A stretch of DNA of 64,000 nt from Streptomyces sp. PR69 (GCF_026420845.1 NZ_JAOWCB010000008.1:62001-126000); one strand, 5' to 3'; shown: positions 7,734 through 18,328, counted from the first letter of the stretch. Made by a program: numbers and translations. The notes: generated by a model from the letters alone, not told the origin.

Positions 7734-7973
7734 ATGAAGAATGTCAAGAAGGCTGCCGTGGTGCTGGCCACCGCGGGCTTCGCTGTCGGCGCACCCGCGG
7801 GCCAGGCGTTCGCAGACGCCGGCGCCCACGGTGTCGCCTCCCACTCGCCGGGCGTCGGCTCCGGCAATCTGGGTCAGGTTCCCGTGCATGTGCCGATCAA
7901 TGTCTGCGGCATTACCGCCCAGCTGGGCGGATTGCTGAACCCGGCCTTCGGCAACACCTGCGTGAACGACTGA
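7734..7973 (+). CDS. Short chaplin (divergent variant)
   Basis: 79 residues from ATG 7734 (MKNVKKAAVVLATAGFAVG), preceded by AAGGTG; a frame to 7638 lacks a start signal. Signal peptide to about AFADA, then a chaplin domain with both cysteines (NVCGITAQ, FGNTCVND). The core is unusual: GVGSGNLGQVPVHVPIN instead of GVLSGN, and ITAQLGG instead of NTVN, so it is the most diverged chaplin here. It is divergent from the rodlin. I could not place a sigma-BldN-like promoter upstream. Confidence 0.92.
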   Translation: MKNVKKAAVVLATAGFAVGAPAGQAFADAGAHGVASHSPGVGSGNLGQVPVHVPINVCGITAQLGGLLNPAFGNTCVND

Positions 7974-8022
7974 GCTGACCTTCCCGTCCCCGTGGGGGCG
8001 TGAACGTCAGGGGAAACACAGC

Positions 8023-8062
8023 GAGGGAGGGTGCAGCCGGTCGACCGGCTGCACCCTCCCTC
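8023..8062. terminator. 40-bp perfect palindrome, bidirectional terminator
   Basis: 20-bp arms read GAGGGAGGGTGCAGCCGGTC and its exact complement with no unpaired loop. It lies between convergent genes (chaplin ending 7973, small secreted protein ending 8102) and can end transcription from both sides. Confidence 0.8.
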
Positions 8063-8101
8063 AGCGTTGGCGGCCCTCGGCGTCGCGGGGGCGCGGGAGG
8101 C

Positions 8102-8407
8102 TCAGCCGCCCAGCTCGACGCCGCCCAGCAGCGGGGTCAGCTGGCCGGCCGTCTTCAGGACCTCGCCGGGGGCATTGCCCTTCACATTGTTCAGATCGGC
8201 GGCGGTGTCCACGACCTTCTTGACCGGCGAACCCTCCTGCGTCAGATCCAGCGCGGGCAGTGAGTTGAGGGCCCCCGCGGCCTGGGCCGCGCCGCCGTTC
8301 AGGCTTGTCGCGGGCATCGGAACCGATTCCGCGGCCACGGCGGGAGAAGCGGCGCCCAGCGCCGCGACAGAGCCTGCAACGATCGCGGCAACCCTCGTGT
8401 ACTTCAT
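8102..8407 (-). CDS. Small secreted protein of unknown function in chaplin island
   Basis: 101 residues from ATG 8407 (MKYTRVAAIVAGSVAALGA); the long frame to 8992 runs through the next gene and is spurious. A clear Sec signal ends near AVAAES. The mature ~75 residues are cysteine-free, with NSLPALDLTQEGSPVKKVVDTAADLNNVKGN and a Gly/Leu-rich end. It has neither chaplin nor rodlin motifs. Its position between chaplins and its similar size suggest a sheath-associated role, but nothing in the sequence shows this. Confidence 0.8.
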   Translation of the reverse strand: MKYTRVAAIVAGSVAALGAASPAVAAESVPMPATSLNGGAAQAAGALNSLPALDLTQEGSPVKKVVDTAADLNNVKGNAPGEVLKTAGQLTPLLGGVELGG

Positions 8408-8536
8408 CTTTTCCAATCCCTTTCTCCGGCGACGCTCGCCGCCGTCGCCATGGGTAACGAGACTGCGGCGCGCGGGAAACCCCTTGTCACGTGCTTTTCT
8501 GTCTGTCACAGCGAGTGCAGGGAACCCCTGAAATCG

Positions 8537-8574
8537 CCGGTGCCGGGCCGCTCGAACGAACGGCCCGGCACCGG
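8537..8574 (-). terminator. 14-bp hairpin terminator of chaplin gene
   Basis: CCGGTGCCGGGCCG (8537-8550), a 10-nt loop and its exact complement (8561-8574) lie 16 bp past the chaplin stop at 8590. Confidence 0.8.
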
Positions 8575-8589
8575 CAATTGCCAACGGAA

Positions 8590-8859
8590 TCAGCTGTTGA
8601 TGCAGGTGTTCCCGAAGGCGGGGTTCGCGATGCCGATGAGAATGTTGACGGTGTTGCCGCAGACGTTCACCGGTACATGCACGGGCACCTGGATCAGATT
8701 CCCGCTCAGCACGCCCGGCGAGCCCACGGCCACGCCCTTCGCGTGCGCGCCGCTGCCGTCGTCGTGTGCCGTCGCCGCGCCCGCGCCGCCCATCAGCAGG
8801 GCAGCCCCCGCCGTGACCGCCACGATGCCGGCCCTGACGTAACTCTTCATCGCTGTCAC
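8590..8859 (-). CDS. Short chaplin
   Basis: 89 residues if started at GTG 8859, which has AGGGAAAC at good spacing; the ATG at 8850 is the alternative. Signal peptide, a short charged spacer (HDDGSGAHAKG), then the chaplin core GSPGVLSGNLIQVPVHVPVN and cysteines in NVCGNTVN and FGNTCINS. It is nearly identical in its core to the chaplin at 5708. A sigma-BldN-like promoter lies at 8905-8932. Confidence 0.92.
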   Translation of the reverse strand: MTAMKSYVRAGIVAVTAGAALLMGGAGAATAHDDGSGAHAKGVAVGSPGVLSGNLIQVPVHVPVNVCGNTVNILIGIANPAFGNTCINS

Positions 8860-8904
8860 CGTTTCCCTTTCGCTTCGTGCCGCTTTGAGCCATGAAACAT
8901 CCGC

Positions 8905-8932
8905 TTAACGAGCGTTCCTGAGCGAGGTTGTG
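8905..8932 (-). promoter_or_regulatory. Sigma-BldN-like promoter of chaplin gene
   Basis: Minus strand: CACAAC (8932-8927), 16 bp, CGTTAA (8910-8905). It matches the sigma-BldN pattern at four of six and five of six positions, with correct spacing and a leader of about 40 nt. Confidence 0.6.
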
Positions 8933-9059
8933 GGCGATCACCCGTTGGGCTAATCCATATGGTGTAACAAGCGAGTCCGACGTGATTCCCAACTAGCTTT
9001 CTGAAAAAGTGCACTCCTGCTTTCGCATGTGATCGAGCCGGAGACATGGAGCGCCAGTC

Positions 9060-10193
9060 ATGCCGAAGTCGACGGGGGCGCCCGGGTCGGCGGGCCTCGC
9101 TGCCCGCGGCGCCCTGGGAGCACTGCTTCTCCTGGCGCTCTGCGCTGTCCGGGTGACGGCCGCGCCGGCGGACGCCGCCGGCGCCGCGGCCTCCGCCGAA
9201 CGGATTCCGTTCACCCAGCGCTACCACGCCGTGCACCACGGAGGCATCGTCAGGGCCGCCAACTCCGCCATCACCTGCACCTCCCCGGTGCGGCCGGCCG
9301 TCGGCAAGGCCGCCTCCTGCCAGGAGGTCAAGCGCGGCGCCGCCGGAGTCAACGGCGGCTTCGAAATGTTCTACAACGACCTCGACTCCGACCCCAACAC
9401 CTACAACTCGACGCGCGCCGAACTGGTGCTCCCCGAGGGCTCGACCGTCCGCTACGCCCGGCTGTACTGGGGCGGCAATCTGCGGGTCAGCGAGCAGAAG
9501 CCGCCCGAGGACAACGGCCGCGCCCTGATCGCCGAGCCCGGCGGCCGGTACAAGGAAGTCCTCGCCGACACCCGCGTCGCCCACCGCGACGCGGACGGCG
9601 CCGACGCCTACCACGCGTCCGCCGACATCACCCCGCTGGTACGGCAGAGCGGCGCCGGGCTCTACACGGTCGCCCAGGTCAATGTGGCCAAGGGCAACAC
9701 GGCCGTCGGCGCATGGGGCGGCTGGACCCTGGTCGTCGTCTACGAGAACGAACGCGAACCGCTGCGCCATCTGGCCCTGTGGGACGGCTTCGAGCGGCTC
9801 GACGCGGACCGCCCCGCCCAGACGGTGACGCTGCGCGGACTGCGCGTCCCGGCCAAGGCCGCAGGCCGGGCCGGCGTCATCGGCTACGACGGCGACCGCG
9901 GCGCACACGGCGACTCGATGACCGTACGGGCGGGCGGCGGAGCGCCCTACGCCGTCAAGGACGGCGTCAACCCCGCGGACGACATCATGAATTCCACCAT
10001 CGCCGACTCCGGCCGCGCCGCCGCATTCGAACGCAGGCCCGCCCAGCAGAACACCCTCGGCTACGACTCCGATGTGTTCGACATCAGACCCGCCCTCTCA
10101 CGGGGCGGCGCCGAGCTGGCATTCCGGTTCACCGCTGAGAGCAAGGGTTACTTTCTCGGCGCTCTCTTCGTTGAAACGGACTCCCGCCTCTGA
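9060..10193 (+). CDS. Exported DUF3344-like surface protein
   Basis: 377 residues: an N-terminal hydrophobic export segment (about residues 17-45) and one large beta-rich domain with NGGFEMFYNDLDSDPNTYNS, ARLYWGGNLR and AGWTLVVVYE-like strands. This is the module that precedes DUF11 repeats in actinobacterial wall proteins. Here it stands alone, with no DUF11 repeats and no LPXTG or Tat motif. No catalytic motif is seen. It begins the exopolysaccharide gene run, 43 bp before the first glycosyltransferase, so a role in polymer export or anchoring is plausible (inference). Confidence 0.75.
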   Translation: MPKSTGAPGSAGLAARGALGALLLLALCAVRVTAAPADAAGAAASAERIPFTQRYHAVHHGGIVRAANSAITCTSPVRPAVGKAASCQEVKRGAAGVNGGFEMFYNDLDSDPNTYNSTRAELVLPEGSTVRYARLYWGGNLRVSEQKPPEDNGRALIAEPGGRYKEVLADTRVAHRDADGADAYHASADITPLVRQSGAGLYTVAQVNVAKGNTAVGAWGGWTLVVVYENEREPLRHLALWDGFERLDADRPAQTVTLRGLRVPAKAAGRAGVIGYDGDRGAHGDSMTVRAGGGAPYAVKDGVNPADDIMNSTIADSGRAAAFERRPAQQNTLGYDSDVFDIRPALSRGGAELAFRFTAESKGYFLGALFVETDSRL

Positions 10194-10236
10194 ACATTTC
10201 TCCGGAACCACAGTCCATGGACGAAGAGAGCCGCGC

Positions 10237-11489
10237 GTGCTGCACAACAGTTGGACTGAGACACGCCAACTGACGGTCTTCCATCTGGTCCAGCCGGTGG
10301 ATGGGGGAGTCGCACGGGTCGTCGCCGACCTGGTGCGCGCCCAGACCGCCGAGGGCATCCGGACGGTCGTCGCCTGTCCGCCCGGCGGGCGGCTGGCGGC
10401 CGACGCGGCCGCCGCCGGCGCCCAGGTCCACCCCTGGCCAGCCGTACGCGCCCCCGGCCCCCAGCTCGCCCGCGAGGTGCTGACCGCCGCCCGGCTGATC
10501 CGCCGCACCGCGCCCCACCTGGTCCACGCCCACAGCGCCAAAGCGGGGCTCGCCGGGCGGCTCGCCGTACGCGGGCGGCTGCCCACCGTCTTCCAGCCGC
10601 ACGCCTGGTCCTTCGACGCCGTGGAGGGGCGCGCCGCGGAACTCGCCCTGCGGTGGGAGCGCTACGGCACCCGCTGGGCCACCCGCACCCTGTGCGTCAG
10701 CGAAAGCGAGCGGCGGGCGGGTGAACGCGCCGGACTCGCCGCCCGCTGGTGCGTCATCCGCAACGGCATCGACCTCGACCACTTCAGGCCCGGCGGCGGC
10801 GACGGCGGCGCGGATCTCGGCCCCGACGCCGCCGTCAAGGCGGCCCGCGCCGAACTGCCGCAGCTCGCGCCGTTCCCGCCCGACGCGCCCCTGGCGGTGT
10901 GCGTCGGGCGGCTGTGCCGCCAGAAGGGCCAGGACATCCTGCTGCGTGCCTGGCCGCAGCTGCTCAGCGCGGTGCCGGACGCCCGGCTGGCCCTCGTCGG
11001 CGACGGCCCCGACCGGGAACGGCTGATGCGGATGGCGCCGCCCGGTGTGCTGTTCGCGGGCGCGAGCCGGGACACCCGGTCATGGTTCCGCGCCGCCGAC
11101 GTCGTCGTCCTCCCGTCCCGGTGGGAGGGCATGGCGCTCGCCCCGCTGGAAGCGATGGCATGCGGCCGGCCCGTCGTCGTCAGCGACGTCAGCGGAGCCC
11201 GCGAGAGCCTGCCGCCCGGCGCCGTCGCCCACGCCCTGGTGCCGCCAGAGGATCCACGGGCCCTGGCGTCGGCGATCGGCAGGCTGCTGGCCGACCCCGT
11301 GCTCCGCGAGGAACAGGGCCGGGCCGCCCGCGACCACGCCCGCGCCGCCTGCGACGTACGGCAGACCGCCGCGGCCGTCTCGGGCCTCTACCGGGAGCTG
11401 CTGAGTCACGAACCGCCGAGGAGCCAGGGACCGCTGAGCCAGGAACCGCCGAGCCCCTCCCGCCCCCGGATGAGGAAGCGCACCACGCG

Positions 11490-11493
<4 letters not shown>
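10237..11493 (+). CDS. GT4-family glycosyltransferase
   Basis: 418 residues from GTG 10237; the open frame extends upstream into the previous gene, but this is the first start beyond that gene's stop. N-terminal Rossmann half begins QLTVFHLVQPVDGGVARVV. The C-terminal nucleotide-sugar half holds CVGRLCRQKGQDILLRAW, GDGPDRERL and the EX7E-like PSRWEGMALAPLEAMACG. It is a retaining GT-B enzyme, cytoplasmic face. It probably extends the lipid-linked repeat unit; the sugar is unknown. It overlaps the next gene by ATGA, implying coupled translation. Confidence 0.88.
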
Positions 11494-13025
<1,532 letters not shown>

Positions 13026-14357
13026 ATGGCCGTCGCCGCATGGACGGACGCCCCCGTATGGAAGGTTCCGCCGGTGCGGGCGCCCTGGCGGCTGCTGCCG
13101 CTCGCGGCCACCGTGCTGCTGACCGCCGTCCCGTACCGGGGGGACGGCGCGGGCCCCGCCGACCTCGCCTCCGGGCTGCTGGTGCTCACCTGCCTCGGAT
13201 ACGTGCTGCACCGCAGGGCCCGGCCGCTCAGCGCCGCGGCCGCCGTCGTGCTGGGCCTGCCCGCGCTGGGCGCCGCCGTCGCCACCGCGACCGCGGCCGA
13301 CCCGCTGGCCGCGCTGCCCGGCTATGTGCGCTATGTGCAGGTCTTCGTCCTCGTCCCGGCGGCCGTGGTGCTGCTGGTGCGGGACGCACGGGACTTCCGG
13401 TTCGTCCTCGGCGCGCTGGTCGCGCTCGCGCTGCTCGAAGGAGGCGTCGGCGTCCATCAGTACGCGACCGGCACCGGCGCGTCGTACATGGGCGAGGACA
13501 TCAGGGCGGTGGGCACCTTCGGGCCGACCGGTGTGATGGGCATGGCCACGGTCGTCTCCTACGGGCTGCTGGCGGCGGTCGCGCTCGCACTGGCCGCGCC
13601 CGCGAGCGCGCCCCGCCGGCTGCGGCCGGCCGCGCTCGCGGTCGCGGCCGTGCTCGTCGTGCCGCTCGCGCTCTCCTTCAGCAGAGGCGCGTGGATCGCC
13701 ACCGCGCTGGCCCTCGCCGCGATGCTGCTGCTGGCCGGAGCGCGCCTGGCGGTCCGGGTCTTCGCGGCGGCAGCCGCGGCCGCGGTGGTGCTCGTGGGCG
13801 GGCTCGGCCTCGGCTCCGCGATGGTCTCGGAGCGGCTGAGCAGCATCACCCAGGTCACGGACGCGCCCGACCGGTCGGTGAACGACCGGTACACCATGTG
13901 GGCGGCGGCCGCGTCCATGTGGCAGGAGCGGCCGGCGGCCGGCGTCGGCCTGAAGGGCTTCCCGGCGCACCGGGACGGCCATGCCTCCATCGCGCTGTCG
14001 TCGGGCAGCGACACGGCGGGCGCGGGGCAGGGCTTCCAGAAGCAGCCGCTGCTGTCGCCGCACAACATGTATCTGCTGGTGCTCAGCGAGCAGGGCCTCA
14101 TCGGCGCGACCGCCTTCATCGGCGGCTGGGCGGCGATCCTGGCCGCCGGACTGCGCCGGGCCGCCCGCGCCCGGCGCGGGCACGGCCGCGGCACGGCGGC
14201 CGACTGCGGCCTCGCCGCCGCCGGGCTGCTGCTCTGGCAGACCGCCGACTTCCTGTACGCCGACATCGGCGGCCCCTCCACGGTCCTCACGGGCGTGGTC
14301 CTCGGCCTCGCCGCGTGGTGGGCCTTCGCCCACCGCCGTGAGGCGGCCCGCCCATGA
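13026..14357 (+). CDS. O-antigen ligase/Wzy-like polymerase
   Basis: 443 residues, nearly all hydrophobic, with about 11 membrane helices. A large extracytoplasmic loop (about residues 270-355) carries the Wzy_C pattern: NDRYTMWAAAASMWQERPAAGVGLKGF and LLSPHNMYLLVLSEQGLIGA. Conserved Arg and His in such loops act in polymer or ligase transfer. With a flippase and a Wzz-like protein nearby, this is the probable polymerase of a Wzx/Wzy pathway. Start directly abuts the previous stop. Confidence 0.88.
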   Translation: MAVAAWTDAPVWKVPPVRAPWRLLPLAATVLLTAVPYRGDGAGPADLASGLLVLTCLGYVLHRRARPLSAAAAVVLGLPALGAAVATATAADPLAALPGYVRYVQVFVLVPAAVVLLVRDARDFRFVLGALVALALLEGGVGVHQYATGTGASYMGEDIRAVGTFGPTGVMGMATVVSYGLLAAVALALAAPASAPRRLRPAALAVAAVLVVPLALSFSRGAWIATALALAAMLLLAGARLAVRVFAAAAAAAVVLVGGLGLGSAMVSERLSSITQVTDAPDRSVNDRYTMWAAAASMWQERPAAGVGLKGFPAHRDGHASIALSSGSDTAGAGQGFQKQPLLSPHNMYLLVLSEQGLIGATAFIGGWAAILAAGLRRAARARRGHGRGTAADCGLAAAGLLLWQTADFLYADIGGPSTVLTGVVLGLAAWWAFAHRREAARP

Positions 14358-16405
14358 CGGGCCCGCGCCCCGAGCACCCCGGCCCCTCGGGCGGCCCAGC
14401 TGCCCCGCCCTCGGCGACCGCCGCCGCCTCCCGGCCGGGGGGCGGTGCCGGTGTGTCGTCGGATGTGGGGGTTTCGGCGGGCGGCGCGGGGGACGGCGCA
14501 GATTGTGGTGCCGCACCCGTCCTGCCCTCGGCGTCCGCCGCCGGCTCCCGGCCGGGGGGCGGTGCCGGTGTGTCGTCGGGTGTGGGGGTTTCGGCGGGCG
14601 GCGCGCCGTCCCCGGCGCGTCCGGTTCGCGCTTCGGGGGACGGCGGAGATTGTGGTGCCGCACCCGTCCTGCCCTCGGCGTCCGCCGCCGGCTCCCGGCC
14701 GGGGGGCGGTGCCGGTGTGCCGTCGGCCGTGGGGGCTCCGGCGGGCGGCGCGCCGCCACCCGTGCGCACCGATGCCGCTTCGGCGGACGGCGGCGGGCGG
14801 GGCATCGCGTGGGCCGCCGGGGTGACCGCGGGGCTGACCGTGGCCGGGGCCGTGCTCGGGCTCGGGCGGGATCAGGCCATCGCACACCTCTTCGGGGCCA
14901 GCGTCGACAGCGACGCGTTCCTCATCGCCTGGACCGTGCCCGAGATGGCCGCCACGCTGCTCATCGAGGACGCCATGGCCCTCGTCCTCGTCCCCGCCTT
15001 CAGCCATGCCATCGCCCGCCGCGCCGCCGCCTCCGGCTCGTACGACCCCGTGCGGAATCTGGTGGCCGCCACCTTCCCCCGGCTCTTCGCGCTGCTGGCG
15101 CTCGGCGCGGGGCTGCTCGCCCTGGGCGCGCCCGTCGTCGTCGGCGTGCTGGCCCCCGGCTTCAGCGATCCCGGGCTCGCCGTCGACTGCACCCGGCTGA
15201 CCGCCGCCACCGTCCTCACCTTCGGGATCGCCGGGTACTTCAGCGCCGTCCTGCGCGCCCACCGCTGCTACACCCCGCCCGCGGGCGTCTATGTCGCGTA
15301 CAACGTAGGCATCATCGGCTGCACGCTCACCCTGCACTCCCTGTGGGGGGTGCGCGCGGCCGCCGCCGGAGTGGCCCTCGGCGGGCTGCTGATGGTGCTG
15401 GTCCAACTGCCTTTCGTGGTGCGGAAGGCAGGACGGCCCCGGCTGCTGCGGGCCACCCGGCGGCGCTCCCGCCCGCCGCTCGGCCTCGCCCTGCTGGCCC
15501 CCGTCGTCCTGTTCGCGGTCAGCAGGCAGTCGCAGGTCCTGGCGGAGCGCTTCCTGGCCGCCTCCCTTCCGCCGGGCGCGATCTCGCACCTCAACTACGC
15601 GCAGAAGGTGGCGCAGCTCCCCATGGTGCTGTCGCTGATGATCGTCACGGTCACCTTCCCCGTCGTCGCCCGCGCACTCGCCGACGGCGAGCACGACAGG
15701 GCCCGCCGCCGCGTCGAGCGGGATCTCGCGCTCGCCGGTCTGGTGGTGCTCCTCGGCGCGGCCCTCGTCGTGGGGTACGCCCCGCAGATCATCGAAGTCC
15801 TCTTCCAGCGCGGCGCGTTCGACGCCGAGGACACCCGGGCCACCGCCACCGTGATGCGCGTCTACGCCGCCGGGCTGCTCGGCCACTGTCTCGTCGGGGC
15901 GCTCGGCCGGCCCTTCTTCGCGGGCGACCGGCCCATCTGGTATCCGGCCGCGGCCATGGCCGCGGGACTGGCCGTCACCGTCGCCGCCGGGGCGGTGGCC
16001 GTCGGCCCCTGGGGCGTCTACGGCATCGCGGCCGCCAACGCCCTCGGCATCAGCGTCACGGCCGTGCTGCTGCTGGGCGGCCTGGGCCGCCGCGTCGTCG
16101 CGATCCGCGTACCCGCCGTGCTGCGTTCCCTGGCCCGGCTCGCGCTCGCCGCCGCGGCCGCCGCCGCGGCCGGACTGCTGGCCGCGCCGCTTCTCCCGAA
16201 CCCGCTGCTCAGCCTCGCGGCCGGCGGAGTGCTCGCGCCCGCCGTGTTCCTGGCCGCCGCCCTCGCCGTACGCGCCCCCGAAGCACGCCAACTGCTGTCC
16301 CTCGCCCGCCGGAAGGCCACCCGGCCGCCGCGAAGCCCCCGCCCGCCCCGCCCGCCCCGACAGCCCCGCCCGCCCCGACAGAGGATGAACCGTCATGTCC
16401 GCTGA
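14354..16405 (+). CDS. MurJ/Wzx-like lipid-linked oligosaccharide flippase with repeat-rich N-terminal extension
   Basis: 683 residues. The first ~150 are a low-complexity Gly/Pro/Ser segment made by a three-copy DNA repeat. The MurJ/MviN core follows with about 14 helices: GLGRDQAIAHLFGASVDSDAFLIAWTVPE at the start, then AKVAQLP-type and FQRGAFDAEDT motifs. MurJ itself is usually about 550 residues or carries a C-terminal domain. The gene sits in a polysaccharide operon, so it more likely flips the exopolysaccharide repeat unit than lipid II. The C-terminus is Pro/Arg-rich. Overlaps both neighbours (4 bp and 11 bp). Confidence 0.88.
   Translation: MTGPRPEHPGPSGGPAAPPSATAAASRPGGGAGVSSDVGVSAGGAGDGADCGAAPVLPSASAAGSRPGGGAGVSSGVGVSAGGAPSPARPVRASGDGGDCGAAPVLPSASAAGSRPGGGAGVPSAVGAPAGGAPPPVRTDAASADGGGRGIAWAAGVTAGLTVAGAVLGLGRDQAIAHLFGASVDSDAFLIAWTVPEMAATLLIEDAMALVLVPAFSHAIARRAAASGSYDPVRNLVAATFPRLFALLALGAGLLALGAPVVVGVLAPGFSDPGLAVDCTRLTAATVLTFGIAGYFSAVLRAHRCYTPPAGVYVAYNVGIIGCTLTLHSLWGVRAAAAGVALGGLLMVLVQLPFVVRKAGRPRLLRATRRRSRPPLGLALLAPVVLFAVSRQSQVLAERFLAASLPPGAISHLNYAQKVAQLPMVLSLMIVTVTFPVVARALADGEHDRARRRVERDLALAGLVVLLGAALVVGYAPQIIEVLFQRGAFDAEDTRATATVMRVYAAGLLGHCLVGALGRPFFAGDRPIWYPAAAMAAGLAVTVAAGAVAVGPWGVYGIAAANALGISVTAVLLLGGLGRRVVAIRVPAVLRSLARLALAAAAAAAAGLLAAPLLPNPLLSLAAGGVLAPAVFLAAALAVRAPEARQLLSLARRKATRPPRSPRPPRPPRQPRPPRQRMNRHVR
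14428..14760. repeat. Three imperfect direct repeats in the flippase gene
   Basis: The block CTCCCGGCCGGGGGGCGGTG begins at 14428, 14545 and 14692. The second and third units share about 70 further bases, including GATTGTGGTGCCGCACCCGT at 14501 and 14648. Spacings of 117 and 147 bp are both multiples of 3, so the frame is kept. The repeats encode the disordered N-terminal extension. Confidence 0.85.
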
Positions 16406-17147
16406 GACGGCGCTTCGCACCGCCGCCCCCGGCAGCCGCGCACGCCCGCACCGCGCATGGATCTGGATGTACCACTCGGCCGCCGACCCGTCCGACGATC
16501 CGTACGGCATCACCGTCGCCCCCGAGCGGCTCGACCTCCAGCTGCGCGCCCTGCGCCGCCGGGGCCTGGCCGGCGTCGGCGTCTCCACGCTGCTGCGCGC
16601 CCGTGCGGCCGGCCGCGGCCGCGGGCTGGTAGGGCTCACCTTCGACGACGGCTACGCCGACTTCGTCGACAGCGCCCTGCCCGTGCTGCGCCGCCACGAC
16701 TGCACCGCGACCGTCTTCGTGCTGCCCGGCCGGCTCGGCGGCGTCAACGCATGGGACCCGGAGGGGCCCAGAAAGCCGCTGCTGACCGCCGACCAGATCA
16801 GGGCCGTGGCCGCGGCGGGCATGGAGGTCGGCTCGCACGGCCTGGTCCACCGGGACCTGACGGCAGCCGGCGACGACGTGCTGCGCGAGGAGACCCGCGG
16901 CAGCCGCGAGCTGATCCGGGAGCTCACCGGCCGTGCGCCGGACGGCTTCTGCTACCCGTACGGCTACCTCGACCGCCGGGCCGCCGACGCGGTGCGCGCC
17001 GCCGGTTACGCGTACGGCTGCGCCATCGATCCGGGCCCGCTGCTCGGCGACGTACACGCCCTGCCCCGCACCCACATCAGCCAGGCGGACCGAAGCGCAC
17101 GGCTGCTGGCCAAGCGGCTCCGCCATGAAGTCAGGACCCGCCGGTGA
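16395..17147 (+). CDS. Polysaccharide deacetylase-family protein
   Basis: 250 residues, NodB-like (CE4, PF01522). MYHSAADP opens the domain. LTFDDGYADF gives the catalytic Asp84 and metal Asp85, and GSHGLVHRDL supplies the metal histidines; CYPYGYLD follows. No signal peptide is evident, so the protein may act in the cytoplasm, or on lipid-linked intermediates, unlike secreted CE4 enzymes. Starts inside the flippase gene and overlaps the next gene by 4 bp. Probable role: removal of N- or O-acetyl groups from the polymer or precursor. Confidence 0.85.
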   Translation: MSAETALRTAAPGSRARPHRAWIWMYHSAADPSDDPYGITVAPERLDLQLRALRRRGLAGVGVSTLLRARAAGRGRGLVGLTFDDGYADFVDSALPVLRRHDCTATVFVLPGRLGGVNAWDPEGPRKPLLTADQIRAVAAAGMEVGSHGLVHRDLTAAGDDVLREETRGSRELIRELTGRAPDGFCYPYGYLDRRAADAVRAAGYAYGCAIDPGPLLGDVHALPRTHISQADRSARLLAKRLRHEVRTRR

Positions 17148-18328
17148 AGGCGCTGCACATCATCACCGGTCTGGGCGTCGGCGGCGCCGAGCAGCAGCTG
17201 CGGCTGCTGCTGCGGGAACTGCCGTTCACCTGCGATGTGGTGACGCTGACGAACCCGGGCTCGGTCGCCGACGGGCTGCGCGCCGACGGGGTTCGCGTCG
17301 CCGACCTCGGCATGCGCGGCAACCGCGATCTGGCGGCGCTGCCCCGGCTGGCCCGGCTGATCCGCCGCGGCGGCTACGACCTGGTGCACACGCATCTGTA
17401 CCGGGCGTGTGTCTACGGGCGCGTCGCCGCCCGGCTCGCCGGGGTGCGCACCGTCGTGGCCACCGAACACTCGCTCGGCGAGACGGAGATCGAGGGACGG
17501 CCGCTGACCCGCGGCGTCCGCGCCCTGTATCTGGCGACCGAGCGGCTGGGGTCGGCGACCGTCGCCGTGTCCGGGACCGTCGCCCGGCGGCTGCGCGGCT
17601 GGGGCGTCCCGGCCGATCGCATCCATGTCGTGACCAACGGCATCGACGCGGCCCGCTTCCGCTTCGACAAGGACGACCGGGCCGCCGTCCGCTCCCGCCT
17701 CGGCGTCCCCGACCACGCCTTCGTCGTCGGAGGCGTCGGCCGGCTGGCGCCGGGCAAGCGCTTCGATCTCCTCGTACGGGCCGTGGCCGCGCTGCCGGAC
17801 GCCGTGCTGCTGCTCGCGGGCGACGGGCCCGAGCGGCGGCGGCTGGGCACCCTCGCCGAGCGGCTGGGGGCGGCCGGACGCATCCGGCTGCTGGGCGAGT
17901 GGGACCAGCCGGACATCCCGGGGCTGCTGTCGGCCATGGACGTCTTCGTCTCCGCCTCCCGGGAGGAGGCCTTCGGGCTGGCCGTCGTGGAGGCGCTCGC
18001 CGCTGGGCTGCCGGTCCTCCACGGGGCGTGCCCGGCTGTCGACGACCTGCCCCCGGGGAGCGCGCCGGGGGCCCGGCGGCTGTTCGCGGACTCCCCGCAC
18101 GCCGCGGCCGGCGGAGACGACGAAGACGATGCACGGGACGCGGCGGAGCTGGCGGCCGCGCTGCGGGAGCTGTCCGCGGCGGCCGGACAGCGTCTGGACC
18201 CGCCCCCGGTCGTTCACCACTACGACATCGCACGCAGCGCAGAGCGTCTGACGGAGGTTTACGCGCACGCCCTCGCGGGCGCCGCTGCCGCCCCCACACC
18301 CCCTTCGACCAGGAGAGCACTCCCATGA
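17144..18328 (+). CDS. GT4-family glycosyltransferase
   Basis: 394 residues from GTG 17144 (VKALHIITGLGVGGAEQQL). GT-B fold with HTHLYRACVYGRVAARLAG in the acceptor half and GVGRLAPGKRFDLLVRAV, GDGPERRRL and SASREEAFGLAVVEALAAG in the donor half. Relative to homologues, the C-terminus has an acidic insert GDDEDDARDAAEL near residue 325. Second glycosyltransferase of the operon, so the repeat unit probably has at least three sugars counting the initiating one. The last codon region overlaps the next start. Confidence 0.88.
   Translation: MKALHIITGLGVGGAEQQLRLLLRELPFTCDVVTLTNPGSVADGLRADGVRVADLGMRGNRDLAALPRLARLIRRGGYDLVHTHLYRACVYGRVAARLAGVRTVVATEHSLGETEIEGRPLTRGVRALYLATERLGSATVAVSGTVARRLRGWGVPADRIHVVTNGIDAARFRFDKDDRAAVRSRLGVPDHAFVVGGVGRLAPGKRFDLLVRAVAALPDAVLLLAGDGPERRRLGTLAERLGAAGRIRLLGEWDQPDIPGLLSAMDVFVSASREEAFGLAVVEALAAGLPVLHGACPAVDDLPPGSAPGARRLFADSPHAAAGGDDEDDARDAAELAAALRELSAAAGQRLDPPPVVHHYDIARSAERLTEVYAHALAGAAAAPTPPSTRRALP

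Noticed and set aside
8408-8992. Minus-strand frame joining the small secreted protein to upstream sequence
   Set aside because: It would read through the chaplin at 8590-8859 in another frame. The signal peptide at 8407 marks the true start.
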